Below, one piece after another: positions 5,803-5,808 of a stretch of DNA of 5,808 nucleotides. The stretch's first letter is position 1. Each line of letters opens with the position of its first letter. The notes below the pieces were generated by a model. It did not search any database. It saw only the letters and a program-made list of their open reading frames with translations, and was not told the DNA's origin. This DNA is from JBDTNQ01 sp039933635 (GTDB lineage Bacteria > Acidobacteriota > Vicinamibacteria > Vicinamibacterales > SCN-69-37). A program made the position numbers and the translations under genes. The stretch spans positions 1-5,808 of the forward strand of contig JBDTNQ010000169.1 of NCBI GenBank assembly GCA_039933635.1. The letters are read 5' to 3'.

Positions 5803-5808
5803 GAGGAA

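Noticed and set aside
5643..5808. T-box riboswitch upstream of ilvE
   Set aside because: No T-box sequence (AGGGTGGNACCGCG-like) or specifier-loop arrangement is seen, whereas a leader peptide with competing hairpins is.

Overview
The window is GC-rich bacterial DNA that most resembles the phylum Acidobacteriota. The grounds are a VWFA-like secreted protein of the type common in that phylum, a GMC oxidoreductase / gluconate 2-dehydrogenase subunit 3 pair whose small subunit ends in GCTHPEHQ, GC-skewed codon use, and G-rich intergenic spacers. This placement is from memory of those families, not from a search. No rRNA, tRNA, CRISPR array, insertion sequence or phage gene was seen.

Left part (1-2389): a start fragment of a divergent minus-strand gene with a signal-peptide-like N-terminus lies at 1-55. 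A two-gene plus-strand operon follows. It encodes an FAD-dependent GMC oxidoreductase without a signal peptide (159-1811) and, overlapping it by 4 bases, a Tat-signal-bearing gluconate 2-dehydrogenase subunit 3 family protein (1808-2389). Together they look like the catalytic and export/small subunits of a periplasmic sugar or alcohol dehydrogenase. A cytochrome c partner is not in the window.

Middle part (2390-4730): two exported proteins, each apparently with its own ribosome binding site and spacer. The first is a VWFA-like protein whose metal-binding (MIDAS) motif looks lost (2567-3454). The second is a lipoprotein with a seven-bladed YVTN-type beta-propeller (3547-4620). A strong hairpin at 4650-4683 lies between this gene and the convergent aminotransferase gene and may terminate both.

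Right part (4731-5808, minus strand): a class IV, branched-chain-type aminotransferase (ilvE-like). Its 5' leader is the most interesting part of the window. A 24-codon ORF (5728-5802) contains the run LRVVLSVVVL. It is followed 13 nt after its stop by a perfect 10-bp GC-rich hairpin (5692-5714), 49 nt before the aminotransferase start codon. An alternative pairing, between the end of the leader ORF and the left arm of that hairpin, is mutually exclusive with it. This is the arrangement expected of a ribosome-mediated branched-chain amino acid attenuator: stalling at Val/Leu codons would favour the antiterminator and expression of the aminotransferase. The leader promoter and ribosome binding site would lie beyond the right edge.
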